From Candidatus Sphingobacterium stercorigallinarum (lineage in GTDB: Bacteria; Bacteroidota; Bacteroidia; Sphingobacteriales; Sphingobacteriaceae), in the NCBI GenBank assembly GCA_019115805.1, contig DXCW01000041.1:1-38583 (forward strand): 38,583 nucleotides of DNA, read 5' to 3'. The notes below the pieces were generated by a model. It searched no databases. It was not told where the DNA came from and saw only the letters and a list, made by a program, of their open reading frames with translations. The translations under genes and the position numbers were made by a program. Below, one piece after another: positions 8,801 through 16,142 of the stretch. Numbering within the stretch: the stretch's first letter is position 1; the number at the start of each line of letters is the position of its first letter.

Positions 8801-8842
8801 AATGGCTGAATTACCACTGCGGGACGGTAATTCAGCCATTTT
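8801..8842 (+). terminator. Perfect 15-bp hairpin, likely ggt terminator
   Basis: AATGGCTGAATTACC (8801-8815) and GGTAATTCAGCCATT (8826-8840) are perfect inverted copies around a 10-nt loop, with a short T-run (8839-8842). It is 107 bp after the ggt stop and beside the end of the IS remnant, so it could instead have belonged to the element. Confidence 0.6.
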
Positions 8843-8844
8843 GC

Positions 8845-9196
8845 GTATTGCATATCTAACACCGTTCTTCCGGGGCACCAAATAGCCAATTTCTGTGCGG
8901 TTATTCCGCAATTGGTCAGTGGCATCGGCATTCTTTTTAATGCTGTTATGTGCTAAATAGACCAGCTCCAATAACTCGATACCTGAAGCTTAGCACCTCT
9001 AGTTTGTTTATTGTTGTACGCTCTATTGGCATGCATAAATTCCCTTCATTCGATTTGGTGACCTTACAAACTTGGCGATGGAATCCTTCGATCGGACTTG
9101 TTATGTAGATCAATTTTTGACAGATTTATTTTAACGGAAATAGATGGTCAGACAATCCCAATTGCCTCGCCACGAGTCGATGACCTCGAGATACTT
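8845..9196 (-). pseudogene. IS256-type transposase, C-terminal fragment, frameshifted
   Basis: Three reading frames of the minus strand give, in the right order, pieces of an IS256/Mutator transposase C-terminus: KYLEVIDSWRGNWDCLTIYF at 9137-9196, LIYITSPIEGFHRQVCKVTK at 9054-9113, ELVYLAHNSIKK at 8936-8968 and NCGITAQKLAIW at 8879-8914. The family patterns are SWRxNWxxLxxFF, IYTTNxIEGFHRQxRKVTK, LVYLAxxNIxKKW and NWxLTxxQLAIxF. The frame changes at least three times, TAA/TGA codons interrupt it, and the stretch between the second and third pieces is unreadable. This is an old dead copy. Confidence 0.72.
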
Positions 9197-9254
9197 TTCA
9201 CTTCTATACCCTGAAGTTCACCCCTTGCAGTCCGACGTGTTCTTTCTGATTCAT

Positions 9255-10577
9255 TTATGTATCCAAATAGCGATCACCAATTGACTTATTGGTTTTCGCT
9301 CCTAGGACTTTTAGCTGTTCGATCTTCCGCACCACATTTCCAGATCCTTCACTTAACTTTTTCATGGCATCGGCATGCTTGCCACTAGCACGTTGCAACA
9401 ACGTTTCTAATTGTTCCATATCCGTCAGAAATCCAACAAATTTATCGTACAGCAAACCCGCTTCTCGAGCAATTTCCAATACATTCCTGTTCTGGCGTTC
9501 TTGCTTCCATATGCTGGCGATGGTCCGCAACGTCGCGAGCAATGTAGATGGACTCACGATAACCACCCGACGATCCCAGGCATCACTAAACAACTCTGGC
9601 TTATGCTGCACGGCTAAACTCATCGAAGATTCTATCGGAATAAACATCAACACAAAATCTGGCGAATGTAATCCATAAAGGGTTTGATAGTCCTTCCTCG
9701 CCAAATCACGCACGTGATTTTCGATAGACTGTATATGCTGTCGAACAAAGACTGCTCGATCTTCGTCTGCATCTGCATTGACGGCACGTTCGTAAGCCAG
9801 CAAAGATAATTTAGAATCGATTACCAAATGTTTCTCATCAGGTAGGTAGATGATCGCGTCTGGTTGCGCTCTTTTCCCTTGCTCATCTAGCATAGCCACT
9901 TGCAACTTAAACTCTTGATCTTTGATTAAACCAGAGCGTTCCAACACCCGCTCCAGAATCACTTCCCCCCAATTCCCTTGCTTCTTATTATCTCCTTTCA
10001 GTGCCCGAGCCAAGTTATTTGCTTCTTCCCTAATTTGATCACTTTGCTGCATCAATTGTTCCACCGTGCCTTTCAGCGTATTCCGCTCAGCGGCTTCCTC
10101 TTTATACGTCTTTTCAACACGATCCTCAAACGCTTTAATTCGCTCCTTCAGGGGATCCAATATCGCTTGCAAACTGTCTTTGTTCAATGCACTGAATTTC
10201 TGCGATTTCTCTTCCAATATGCGATCGGCTAACAATTGGAACTCCTGCCGAAACTCGGTTTTCATTTGCTGAATCGTTTCTTGCTGCTGACGCAGTTTGT
10301 CGTGCTGGGCCTCTAAACGAATTTTCTCAGCCTCCAGATCCAATGCGAGCTGTTGCCGCCAAACCTGCTCGCGATGAAAATTGGATTCAACTTTAGCATA
10401 CTCCTCGCTCAACAGATGTTCCCGTTCTTGCAATTTCCCAAATTCCACCTGCAAATCCCGGAGCGCATCTTGCGTATGCTGATGCGCCTCCCGACTGACC
10501 GTACGTGCTTGTCTCCAAATCAAGAATCCACAAGCGACACCTAGAACACCAATCACTAACAACAGCATCAACTCCAT
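9255..10577 (-). CDS. rmuC: DNA recombination protein RmuC
   Basis: The 440-residue product has an N-terminal membrane anchor (about residues 2-20), a long charged coiled coil (about 25-190), and the RmuC domain from about 195 on, with KGDNKKQGNWGEVILERVLE, a nuclease-like core with DAIIYLPDEKHLVIDSKLSL, and PIESSMSLAV. RmuC limits recombination-associated rearrangements at short repeats; the core resembles restriction-endonuclease-fold nucleases. The ATG at 10577 lies 19 bp downstream of the preceding minus-strand gene's stop, so the two are probably cotranscribed. The IS remnant sits just beyond its 3' end. Confidence 0.94.
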   Translation of the reverse strand: MELMLLLVIGVLGVACGFLIWRQARTVSREAHQHTQDALRDLQVEFGKLQEREHLLSEEYAKVESNFHREQVWRQQLALDLEAEKIRLEAQHDKLRQQQETIQQMKTEFRQEFQLLADRILEEKSQKFSALNKDSLQAILDPLKERIKAFEDRVEKTYKEEAAERNTLKGTVEQLMQQSDQIREEANNLARALKGDNKKQGNWGEVILERVLERSGLIKDQEFKLQVAMLDEQGKRAQPDAIIYLPDEKHLVIDSKLSLLAYERAVNADADEDRAVFVRQHIQSIENHVRDLARKDYQTLYGLHSPDFVLMFIPIESSMSLAVQHKPELFSDAWDRRVVIVSPSTLLATLRTIASIWKQERQNRNVLEIAREAGLLYDKFVGFLTDMEQLETLLQRASGKHADAMKKLSEGSGNVVRKIEQLKVLGAKTNKSIGDRYLDT

Positions 10578-10595
10578 AAATATTCCAATAAGTAG

Positions 10596-11783
10596 TTATT
10601 GTAATTTTTGGTGGGTTTTCCACCACAGGTCCGGCATCTCGCCCGAAACCGCTAACTGATAGTCCTCATAACGGCAGGGCACTAGATAAAACCGTTCATT
10701 CACCGACTTTGAACCAAAATAAGGCACCTGCATCCACCAGCGATCCGACTTCTTGCTTTTCACAAAAACAAGCTCGTAATCCTCTCCTTCCAAATTCGTT
10801 CTATAAATCATGTAGTTGGATTTCGGATACATAGGCGCATCCTTCTTTCTGCTGTAATAGCCATCGATGAAGCACCAAATCATTTGGGCAATCAACATAC
10901 CTGTTTGTCCCATCGGATCAAAAGTCGGGTTATACTCATAAATACCAAGCGATGAGCATTTGTCAGACATTCCAGCGTATCGCGCAAACTGGCAAGCTTC
11001 ATCACCGTATAACCCATTCGGGCCGGCATTGGCATTGCCCGGTGCCTCAGAAGCTCTGATAGCACCAATATCAAAACTAACCATATCCGCTGCTCGGATG
11101 ATCGGTTCGGCCTGATCCAGCTTCCCTGCAAAGCTGCCTAAGCGCATGGCATTAAAAAACAACTTATCATACATACTGATGGACTCCTTACTCACCAAAT
11201 AAGTCTGATAGGCTACATTACTAAGATTAAACAAGTAATCCGGCTGATGCAGTATCAGATGATTGAGATAAGTCTGAGAATTGAGCGGCATGTGTTCCGG
11301 ATTATCCTGATCCAAATCAAATTTTGCATCGACAACAGCCACCTCGACACGCTGTTCCAAATTCTCGTAGGCCATATATTGTGCATAGGTCAAATCCTGA
11401 CCACCACCAATTACCAAAGGCAAAATCTCCTGCTTCATCAGCTCTTCCATCACCTGTTTTACCGCTACGTAGGTATCGCGAATGGTCGCTCCCGCTTTAA
11501 TGTTCCCTAAATCAACGACTTTCGTCGTATAATCCCCTTGGTACAACTCATAGAGATATTTCCGCACTTGATCGGGTGCCTTCTGTGTACCATTGTTATT
11601 TACCGCCGCTCGGCCCTCTAACACCCCAAATATAGCGATATCTGGCTTCTCTTTTTCGTCTGTCCATTGCGGAAAACGGTCAACGTATTTGTCTATCGAT
11701 TTTCCAAACTGTGAATTGTAATAGGCAACGGGTAATCCCAAGTCATTCAAGTCAATGGGCGATAAAAAGTCTGCTAATGTCAT
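10596..11783 (-). CDS. Formimidoylglutamase-like ureohydrolase-fold protein, metal ligands altered
   Basis: This 395-residue protein aligns with the arginase/agmatinase/formimidoylglutamase superfamily: IFGVLEGRAAVNNNGTQKAP, VIGGGQDLTYA, VAVVDAKFDLD and SFDIGAIRASEAPGN stand in the right order and spacing. In active enzymes these motifs read GGGH(E/D), DAHxD and S(F/I)DxDxxxPxxAPG and bind two Mn ions. Here the first His is Gln, the DAH His is Lys, and the second Asp of SFDxD is Gly, so three of six ligands look lost. Members of this kind in Bacteroidetes are often annotated as formimidoylglutamase, but this protein may be non-hydrolytic. It is upstream of rmuC on the same strand; no hut genes are nearby. 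Confidence 0.8.
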   Translation of the reverse strand: MTLADFLSPIDLNDLGLPVAYYNSQFGKSIDKYVDRFPQWTDEKEKPDIAIFGVLEGRAAVNNNGTQKAPDQVRKYLYELYQGDYTTKVVDLGNIKAGATIRDTYVAVKQVMEELMKQEILPLVIGGGQDLTYAQYMAYENLEQRVEVAVVDAKFDLDQDNPEHMPLNSQTYLNHLILHQPDYLFNLSNVAYQTYLVSKESISMYDKLFFNAMRLGSFAGKLDQAEPIIRAADMVSFDIGAIRASEAPGNANAGPNGLYGDEACQFARYAGMSDKCSSLGIYEYNPTFDPMGQTGMLIAQMIWCFIDGYYSRKKDAPMYPKSNYMIYRTNLEGEDYELVFVKSKKSDRWWMQVPYFGSKSVNERFYLVPCRYEDYQLAVSGEMPDLWWKTHQKLQ

Positions 11784-11787
11784 GTCG

Positions 11788-11840
11788 ATTTGCTAAATCC
11801 TGAAAAATTCAATGAGAATGTATCTACTGGTTTAGCAAAT
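11788..11840. repeat. 10-bp inverted repeat in the divergent intergenic region
   Basis: ATTTGCTAAA (11788-11797) and TTTAGCAAAT (11831-11840) are perfect inverted copies 33 bp apart, between the ureohydrolase-like start (11783) and the SDR start (11896). The right copy overlaps the putative -33 box of the SDR promoter and the left one lies 5 bp from the minus-strand ATG, so they could be paired operator half-sites. Confidence 0.5.
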
Positions 11841-11863
11841 ATGCATTTATTAACTTACTTTTG
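11831..11863 (+). promoter_or_regulatory. Promoter of the SDR-serB operon
   Basis: TACTTTTG at 11856-11863 is an exact TAnnTTTG -7 box. TTTA at 11831 is a one-mismatch -33 box with a 21-bp spacer. The inferred start, near 11870, gives a leader of about 25 nt. Confidence 0.55.
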
Positions 11864-11895
11864 ATGTACACAATTTTTCAACAATAAGTTAAGAA

Positions 11896-12873
11896 GTGAT
11901 TTTAGTAACTGGCGGCACTGGTTTTTTAGGTTCGACGTTATTGCAGTATCTCATTGAGGGTGGAAAAAGTGTGGTCGCGCTGAAACGGGAAACCTCAACC
12001 ATCCCCAGCCACCTAAAATCATCTTCACTCATTCAATGGGTCGATGCAGACGTTACCGATTATTTTGCTTTAGCGGAAATCCTCCCTAAGGTAAAACAAG
12101 TGTACCATTGTGCTGCGAAAGTATCGTATCATCCTACCGACGCCCAGGAACTCTTCCAAACCAATGTGCTCGGTACACGTTATCTTGTCAATCTCTGCTT
12201 ACGGCACGGGGTGCGTCTATTGCACGTCAGCTCCATAGCAGCCTTGGGAATGAGCAAACGAGGGAAGCCCGTGAATGAGTCAGATTTATGGGAAAAGCAT
12301 GCAAAAACGTCAAACTACTCGCTCACCAAATACGAAGCGGAAATGGAAGTATGGCGTGGAATCGCCGAAGGGTTGGACGCGGTGATTGTTAACCCATCAT
12401 TGATTATGGGCGTAGGTTGGGGAGAGAAAGGTTCCCGCGTCATCTTTGATATGGTGCATCGCGGAAATCGAATCTACCCTTTAGGTTCAGTAGGCGTCGT
12501 GGATGTCGAGGATGTCGCTCGGATCATGATACGTTTGATGAATCACCCCGTCAAAGGCGAACGTTTTGTGCTAAATGCCGAAAACATCAGTAATCAAGCG
12601 TTGCTCACAAGAATCAGCCAGTTGATGAACAAACCTGCTCCGCGCATCAAAGCCACACCGGTGCTCATGTCAATCGCTTGGCGGATGGCTAGACTGGCTT
12701 CACTATTCAGTCGAAAACCACCTGCGCTGACTGCCGAGACCGCGCGCGCAGCCAACCGAAAATTAGAATACGATAACGCAAAAATAAAATCCACTCTTGC
12801 TTACGCATTCAAACCATTGGATCAGACGCTTAAGGAAGTTTATGAAGCGTATTACTCGCGTAAAACAATCTAA
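11896..12873 (+). CDS. NAD(P)-dependent epimerase/dehydratase (extended SDR)
   Basis: An extended short-chain dehydrogenase of 325 residues. The Rossmann glycine motif TGGTGFLG is at residues 5-12, the conserved Asp/Val pair at about 50, the Ser of LHVSSIAALG near 115, and the YxxxK pair in YSLTKYEAE near 143-147. It resembles dihydroflavonol-4-reductase/3-beta-HSD-like SDRs that act on sugar or hydroxy-ketone substrates; the actual substrate cannot be inferred. The start is a GTG (11896) directly before ILVTGG, the expected first strand. It precedes serB by 15 bp and probably shares its transcript. Confidence 0.88.
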   Translation: MILVTGGTGFLGSTLLQYLIEGGKSVVALKRETSTIPSHLKSSSLIQWVDADVTDYFALAEILPKVKQVYHCAAKVSYHPTDAQELFQTNVLGTRYLVNLCLRHGVRLLHVSSIAALGMSKRGKPVNESDLWEKHAKTSNYSLTKYEAEMEVWRGIAEGLDAVIVNPSLIMGVGWGEKGSRVIFDMVHRGNRIYPLGSVGVVDVEDVARIMIRLMNHPVKGERFVLNAENISNQALLTRISQLMNKPAPRIKATPVLMSIAWRMARLASLFSRKPPALTAETARAANRKLEYDNAKIKSTLAYAFKPLDQTLKEVYEAYYSRKTI

Positions 12874-12888
12874 CCTTATTTATATATC

Positions 12889-14184
12889 GTGAAAAACTAC
12901 TACATCATCGACTTCGACAGCACCTTTACACAAGTCGAGGCCCTAGACGAGCTGGCTCGGATTTCTCTTGAGCAGCATCCGGAGAAGGAAACCATTTACC
13001 AAGAAATCGAACGGTTGACTAATTTAGCCATGGAGGGCAAAATATCCTTCCGTGAAAGTCTAAGTGGCCGCGTCCAGCTCTTACAAGCGAACAAGACTCA
13101 TCTGGCGAAATTGGTGACGTATTTAAAGAAGAAGGTATCCAAATCTTTCAGCCGCAATAAAGAGTTCTTCAAAGCCCATTCTGACACCGCGTGGATCGTA
13201 TCTGGTGGGTTTAAGGAGTTCATCACTCCCGTAGTGAGCGCCTACCATATTAAGAAAGAGAACATCTACGCCAACACGTTTAAATTCGACGCCGAGGGAA
13301 ACATTATTGGATACGATGAAAATAATCCGTTATCAGAAGAAGGCGGTAAAGTTAAACTGTTACGCCAGCTCAACATTAATGGCAACATTTTCGGGATCGG
13401 CGATGGCTACTCGGACTTCCAATTGAAAGAATCCGGACTCATTGAAAAATTTTATGCGTTCACCGAAAATATAGCCAGACAATCGGTCACCGACCGAGCG
13501 GATCATATTGCACCTAGTTTTGATGAATTCCTATACGTGAACGATTTGCCACGTGCGATTTCCTACCCAAAAAACCGTATTCTGTGTTTAATTGTCGGTG
13601 AGGTACCCGAGATTGCAGTGCACATCCTCAAGCGTGACGGCTTTTCCATCCGGACCAAAAGCACACTTGAAGATAAATACGTAAAGGATATTGGATTGTT
13701 GTTACTGGGACCGAACGAACAGCTCGAAGACGAGGTGCTTGCCCGAGCTGATAAACTAAAGACAATCGGCTACTTAGGGGACACCAAGGGAAAAATTTCA
13801 AAAGAGATTTGTAATGAAAAAGGGATCGTCGTGTTTGACGATAAAAAGAATAAAAAGCGAAATGCAGAATTCATCCCAAGACGCATGGCCGACTTTATCA
13901 ACCATGGCGACACCGATCAAAGCCGTAATTTTCCGAATCTGATTCTACCGAAATTGACTCGGGCACACCGTCTCCTACATATCCATCAGAACGTACCGGG
14001 GGTAATGGCTCAAATCAATCAGATCTACGCCAAACACCAGATTAATATCTACTCCCAATTCCTGATGACCAGAGGATCCATCGGCTATGCGGTTACCGAT
14101 ATTGAAGCGGCTTATGACAAAACCTTACTGAAAGATCTGAAACAAGTGGACAACACCATCAAGTTCCGTATCCTATACAAGTAA
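12889..14184 (+). CDS. serB: Phosphoserine phosphatase fused to partial SerA and an ACT domain
   Basis: Residues 1 to about 215 form a HAD phosphatase: DFDSTFT (nucleophile Asp), IVSGGF, and GIGDGYSDFQL (metal Asp). This part should release phosphate from L-phosphoserine in serine synthesis. From about 225, ILCLIVGEVPEIAVHILKRD and KLKTIGYLGDTKGKISKE resemble the first half of the substrate domain of 3-phosphoglycerate dehydrogenase (SerA). The whole NAD-binding domain is absent. From about 345, NFPNLILPKLTRAHRLLHIH and QNVPGVMAQINQIYAKH match the SerA C-terminal ACT domain, which binds serine. The fusion may give feedback control to the phosphatase. The start is GTG at 12889. A bidirectional terminator follows. 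Confidence 0.88.
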   Translation: MKNYYIIDFDSTFTQVEALDELARISLEQHPEKETIYQEIERLTNLAMEGKISFRESLSGRVQLLQANKTHLAKLVTYLKKKVSKSFSRNKEFFKAHSDTAWIVSGGFKEFITPVVSAYHIKKENIYANTFKFDAEGNIIGYDENNPLSEEGGKVKLLRQLNINGNIFGIGDGYSDFQLKESGLIEKFYAFTENIARQSVTDRADHIAPSFDEFLYVNDLPRAISYPKNRILCLIVGEVPEIAVHILKRDGFSIRTKSTLEDKYVKDIGLLLLGPNEQLEDEVLARADKLKTIGYLGDTKGKISKEICNEKGIVVFDDKKNKKRNAEFIPRRMADFINHGDTDQSRNFPNLILPKLTRAHRLLHIHQNVPGVMAQINQIYAKHQINIYSQFLMTRGSIGYAVTDIEAAYDKTLLKDLKQVDNTIKFRILYK

Positions 14185-14194
14185 GCGACAAATG

Positions 14195-14248
14195 AACCCC
14201 TACTAGATTGGGACGCTCGAATCCGCAGATCATCTAGTAGGGGTTTTT
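14195..14248. terminator. Bidirectional terminator between serB and fthC
   Basis: AACCCCTACTAGAT (14195-14208) pairs perfectly over 14 bp with ATCTAGTAGGGGTT (14232-14245), followed by TTT on the plus strand. The right arm contains the fthC stop codon (TAG, 14236-14234), so convergent genes share it. The T-tract is better for the plus strand. Confidence 0.85.
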
Positions 14249-14815
14249 AAACCAAAAGGTGCCTTGGGGGGAAAACAAGCCATCCACCGGAATATCCCAC
14301 TCACCTACGTCCTCTATTTTTTCTACGGGAGGGAAATAAGAAATGCCGATTTTCGTCACTTCTGGCCTGCAGGCATTCAAAAAGCGATCGTAAAACCCCT
14401 TTCCATACCCAATTCGATTGCCCAGAACATCCACCGCTAGCAGGGGAACCAACACCACATCCAATACCTTTTCGGAAACCGGATCGCCAGAGCTGGGCTC
14501 AGGAATACCCCAGGCATTTTTAATAATAGGTGTCTCGGGGCCAAAACGATAATGACTGAGGGTGTGGGTGGTGAAATCAGAACGGGACACGACGGTTTGA
14601 ATCGCCGGATAGTGTGTCCACAGCCACGATATAAGCGGCCAGGTATCAAATTCACGCTGTTCGGCAATGGGCAAATAGCAATGAACATAAGCGGTATTTG
14701 ACCAGTCGAATTGCTGCGTCTGCTCCAAAATCAAACGGTCATACCTTGCTCTTTCGGAAGCCAGCAAAGCCCGTCTTTTGTCCTTATAAATCGAACGGAG
14801 TTCAGCTTTTTTCAT
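14234..14815 (-). CDS. fthC: 5-formyltetrahydrofolate cyclo-ligase
   Basis: A 193-residue protein of the MTHFS family, which converts 5-formyl-THF to 5,10-methenyl-THF with ATP (EC 6.3.3.2). The N-terminal KKAELRSIYKDKRRAL gives the basic first helix, and GNRIGYGKGFYDRFL near residue 135 is the family signature for nucleotide and folate binding. The ATG at 14815 is preferred; a TTG three codons upstream lies inside the preceding terminator's T-run. It lies downstream of efp but is separated from it by a strong terminator, so it either relies on readthrough or has its own promoter. Confidence 0.92.
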   Translation of the reverse strand: MKKAELRSIYKDKRRALLASERARYDRLILEQTQQFDWSNTAYVHCYLPIAEQREFDTWPLISWLWTHYPAIQTVVSRSDFTTHTLSHYRFGPETPIIKNAWGIPEPSSGDPVSEKVLDVVLVPLLAVDVLGNRIGYGKGFYDRFLNACRPEVTKIGISYFPPVEKIEDVGEWDIPVDGLFSPQGTFWFKNPY

Positions 14816-14822
14816 ACAAAAC

Positions 14823-14861
14823 AAAAAAACGGCCTTGAAGCTGAAGTGCTTACAAGACCGT
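14823..14861 (-). terminator. Rho-independent terminator after efp
   Basis: On the minus strand ACGGTCTTG pairs with CAAGGCCGT (one G-U), the loop contains a further AAGC/GCTT pairing, and a run of seven T follows (plus 14829-14823). It is 26 bp past the efp stop and only 8 bp before the fthC ATG. Confidence 0.88.
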
Positions 14862-14886
14862 ATATAATCAACCTAAACCTAAATTC

Positions 14887-15447
14887 TTATTTTACACGCT
14901 CCATGTAATCACCGGTACGCGTATCTATTTTCACACGATCTCCCTGGTTAATAAATAATGGAACACGAATTTCCACTCCCGTTTCCACAGTCGCACTTTT
15001 CAGGGCACTTGTAGAGGTATCCCCTTTGACTGCAGGCTCGGTATACGTGATCTCCAACTCGACGGTAGTGGGCGCATGCGCCATGATCGGTTCGTCGCTT
15101 TCAAATGCAACAACCACATTCATGCCCTCGGTCAGAAAACGCGCGGTATCACCAAAAAGTGACTTTGGAATATTAAATTGATCAAAAGTGTTGTTATCCA
15201 TCACCACAAAAAACTCGCCGTCATCATATAGATACTGATAGTCGCTGGTCTCCACTCGCGCGATCTCCACTTCTTCATCCGTGCGAAAACGATACTCGAC
15301 TAACTTGTTTGTTTTTAAGTTACGCATCTTTGCTTGATAAAATGCGCGTAAGTTCCCAGGTGTACGGTGGATGTACTCTTCTACCGATACCAGTTCTCCG
15401 TTGAAACGAAGAATATTCCCAGATTTTACTTCTGAAGCTTTTGCCAT
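14887..15447 (-). CDS. efp: Elongation factor P, Asn-tip form
   Basis: EF-P binds between the P and E sites and rescues ribosomes stalled at polyproline. All three beta-barrel domains are present (186 residues), ending in GDRVKIDTRTGDYMERVK, the family C-terminus. The domain-I loop reads HRTPGNLRAF. By alignment with E. coli (VKPGKGQAF, lysyl-modified Lys34), the tip residue here is Asn32, so neither EpmA-type lysylation nor EarP-type rhamnosylation would have its usual target. The start MAKASEV at 15447 is preferred to an ATG two codons upstream because it fits the family. A TATTTTTG promoter box lies 22 bp upstream. Confidence 0.95.
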   Translation of the reverse strand: MAKASEVKSGNILRFNGELVSVEEYIHRTPGNLRAFYQAKMRNLKTNKLVEYRFRTDEEVEIARVETSDYQYLYDDGEFFVVMDNNTFDQFNIPKSLFGDTARFLTEGMNVVVAFESDEPIMAHAPTTVELEITYTEPAVKGDTSTSALKSATVETGVEIRVPLFINQGDRVKIDTRTGDYMERVK

Positions 15448-15468
15448 AATCATTCTTTATTTCTAAAA

Positions 15469-15476
15469 CAAAAATA
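15469..15476 (-). promoter_or_regulatory. Promoter -7 box of efp
   Basis: On the minus strand TATTTTTG matches TAnnTTTG exactly, with a predicted leader of about 15 nt. AAATAGCG (15472-15479) and CGCTATTT (15496-15503) around it form an 8-bp inverted repeat that also includes the ABC-gene stop codon. No convincing -33 box is seen. Confidence 0.5.
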
Positions 15477-15497
15477 GCGAAAAAAACGAGTTAAACG

Positions 15498-16118
15498 CTA
15501 TTTATAGTCTAGAATTTGGACGTGGTGATCACAAAACTCATATTCTTGGGCTTGATTCGATCCAATCACCACTAAGCGGTTGCCTCGAGTCTCTTCCACC
15601 AAGTGACGATACCACAACTCTCCCTGCTGATCCAAATTACTGGTAGGCTCGTCCAGAAATAGGGCCGAGGTATCCGAAAAACAGGCCAAAAGCAACTTCA
15701 ATCGTTGCTTCATGCCGGACGAAAAAAATTTAACCTCCCGCTGCTGAGCGGATTTAGGGAATTCAAGGCGGTTTAATACCTCTTCCCATTGGTAACCTGG
15801 CAATATCTTTTTAAACTGAAAATGAAAAGTTAAGGCCTCGACTAAGGTGAATTCCTCAATCAAATCCAGATAAGGTGCCGCGATGGCTACATGCTGGTAA
15901 ACGCGATCAAGCTGCACCTCAGCCCCATTCGATCGATAGCGAATGGTACCCTCGCTGGAGGAAAGCGCGGCGGTCAGTAGCTTAATTAAAGTGGATTTAC
16001 CCGACCCATTAGGTCCTAAAATCGCATACGCCCGCTGGGGATGGAATTCGTAATGGACGTGCCTGAATATCCACTCTCTATTGTAGCGTCTACCGATATC
16101 GTCTAATGTTATAATCAA
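15498..16118 (-). CDS. ABC transporter ATP-binding protein
   Basis: A compact 206-residue ABC ATPase: Walker A GPNGSGKST at about 34-42, signature FSSGMKQRLKL at about 132, Walker B ALFLDEPTSNLD at about 152, and a degenerate H-loop (GSNQAQE in place of SHD). No permease is encoded beside it. Its position between lpxA and efp in the lipid A cluster is, from memory, a recurrent arrangement in Bacteroidetes, which suggests an envelope role, but the partner and cargo are unknown. It starts 24 bp after the lpxA stop, probably on the same transcript. Confidence 0.86.
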   Translation of the reverse strand: MIITLDDIGRRYNREWIFRHVHYEFHPQRAYAILGPNGSGKSTLIKLLTAALSSSEGTIRYRSNGAEVQLDRVYQHVAIAAPYLDLIEEFTLVEALTFHFQFKKILPGYQWEEVLNRLEFPKSAQQREVKFFSSGMKQRLKLLLACFSDTSALFLDEPTSNLDQQGELWYRHLVEETRGNRLVVIGSNQAQEYEFCDHHVQILDYK

Positions 16119-16142
16119 GACCGTTTAGCCTAGCCTTCAAAT

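Larger units (their letters stand above)
8787..9200 (-). mobile_element. Remnant of an IS256-family insertion sequence
   Basis: The long gap between ggt and rmuC holds the decayed end of an insertion sequence on the minus strand: transposase pieces at 8879-9196 and a probable outer end at about 8787-8800, where the minus strand reads TGACACAATTTGTC, resembling IS256-family termini. The 5' two thirds of the element and its other inverted repeat are not seen. No intact ORF or target duplication could be made out. Apart from a hairpin at 8801-8842, nothing else is recognisable in 8695-9254. Confidence 0.65.

Noticed and set aside
8564..8971. Minus-strand frame of 135 codons over the end of ggt
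   Set aside because: Only its first residues (ELVYLAHNSIKK) are meaningful, as a piece of the transposase relic; the rest is antisense to ggt.
15498..16118. ABC ATPase as LptB of the lipopolysaccharide exporter
   Set aside because: It lies in the lpx cluster, but the signature and H-loop are divergent (FSSGMKQ, GSNQ) and lptA/C genes are absent nearby, so the label is not supported.
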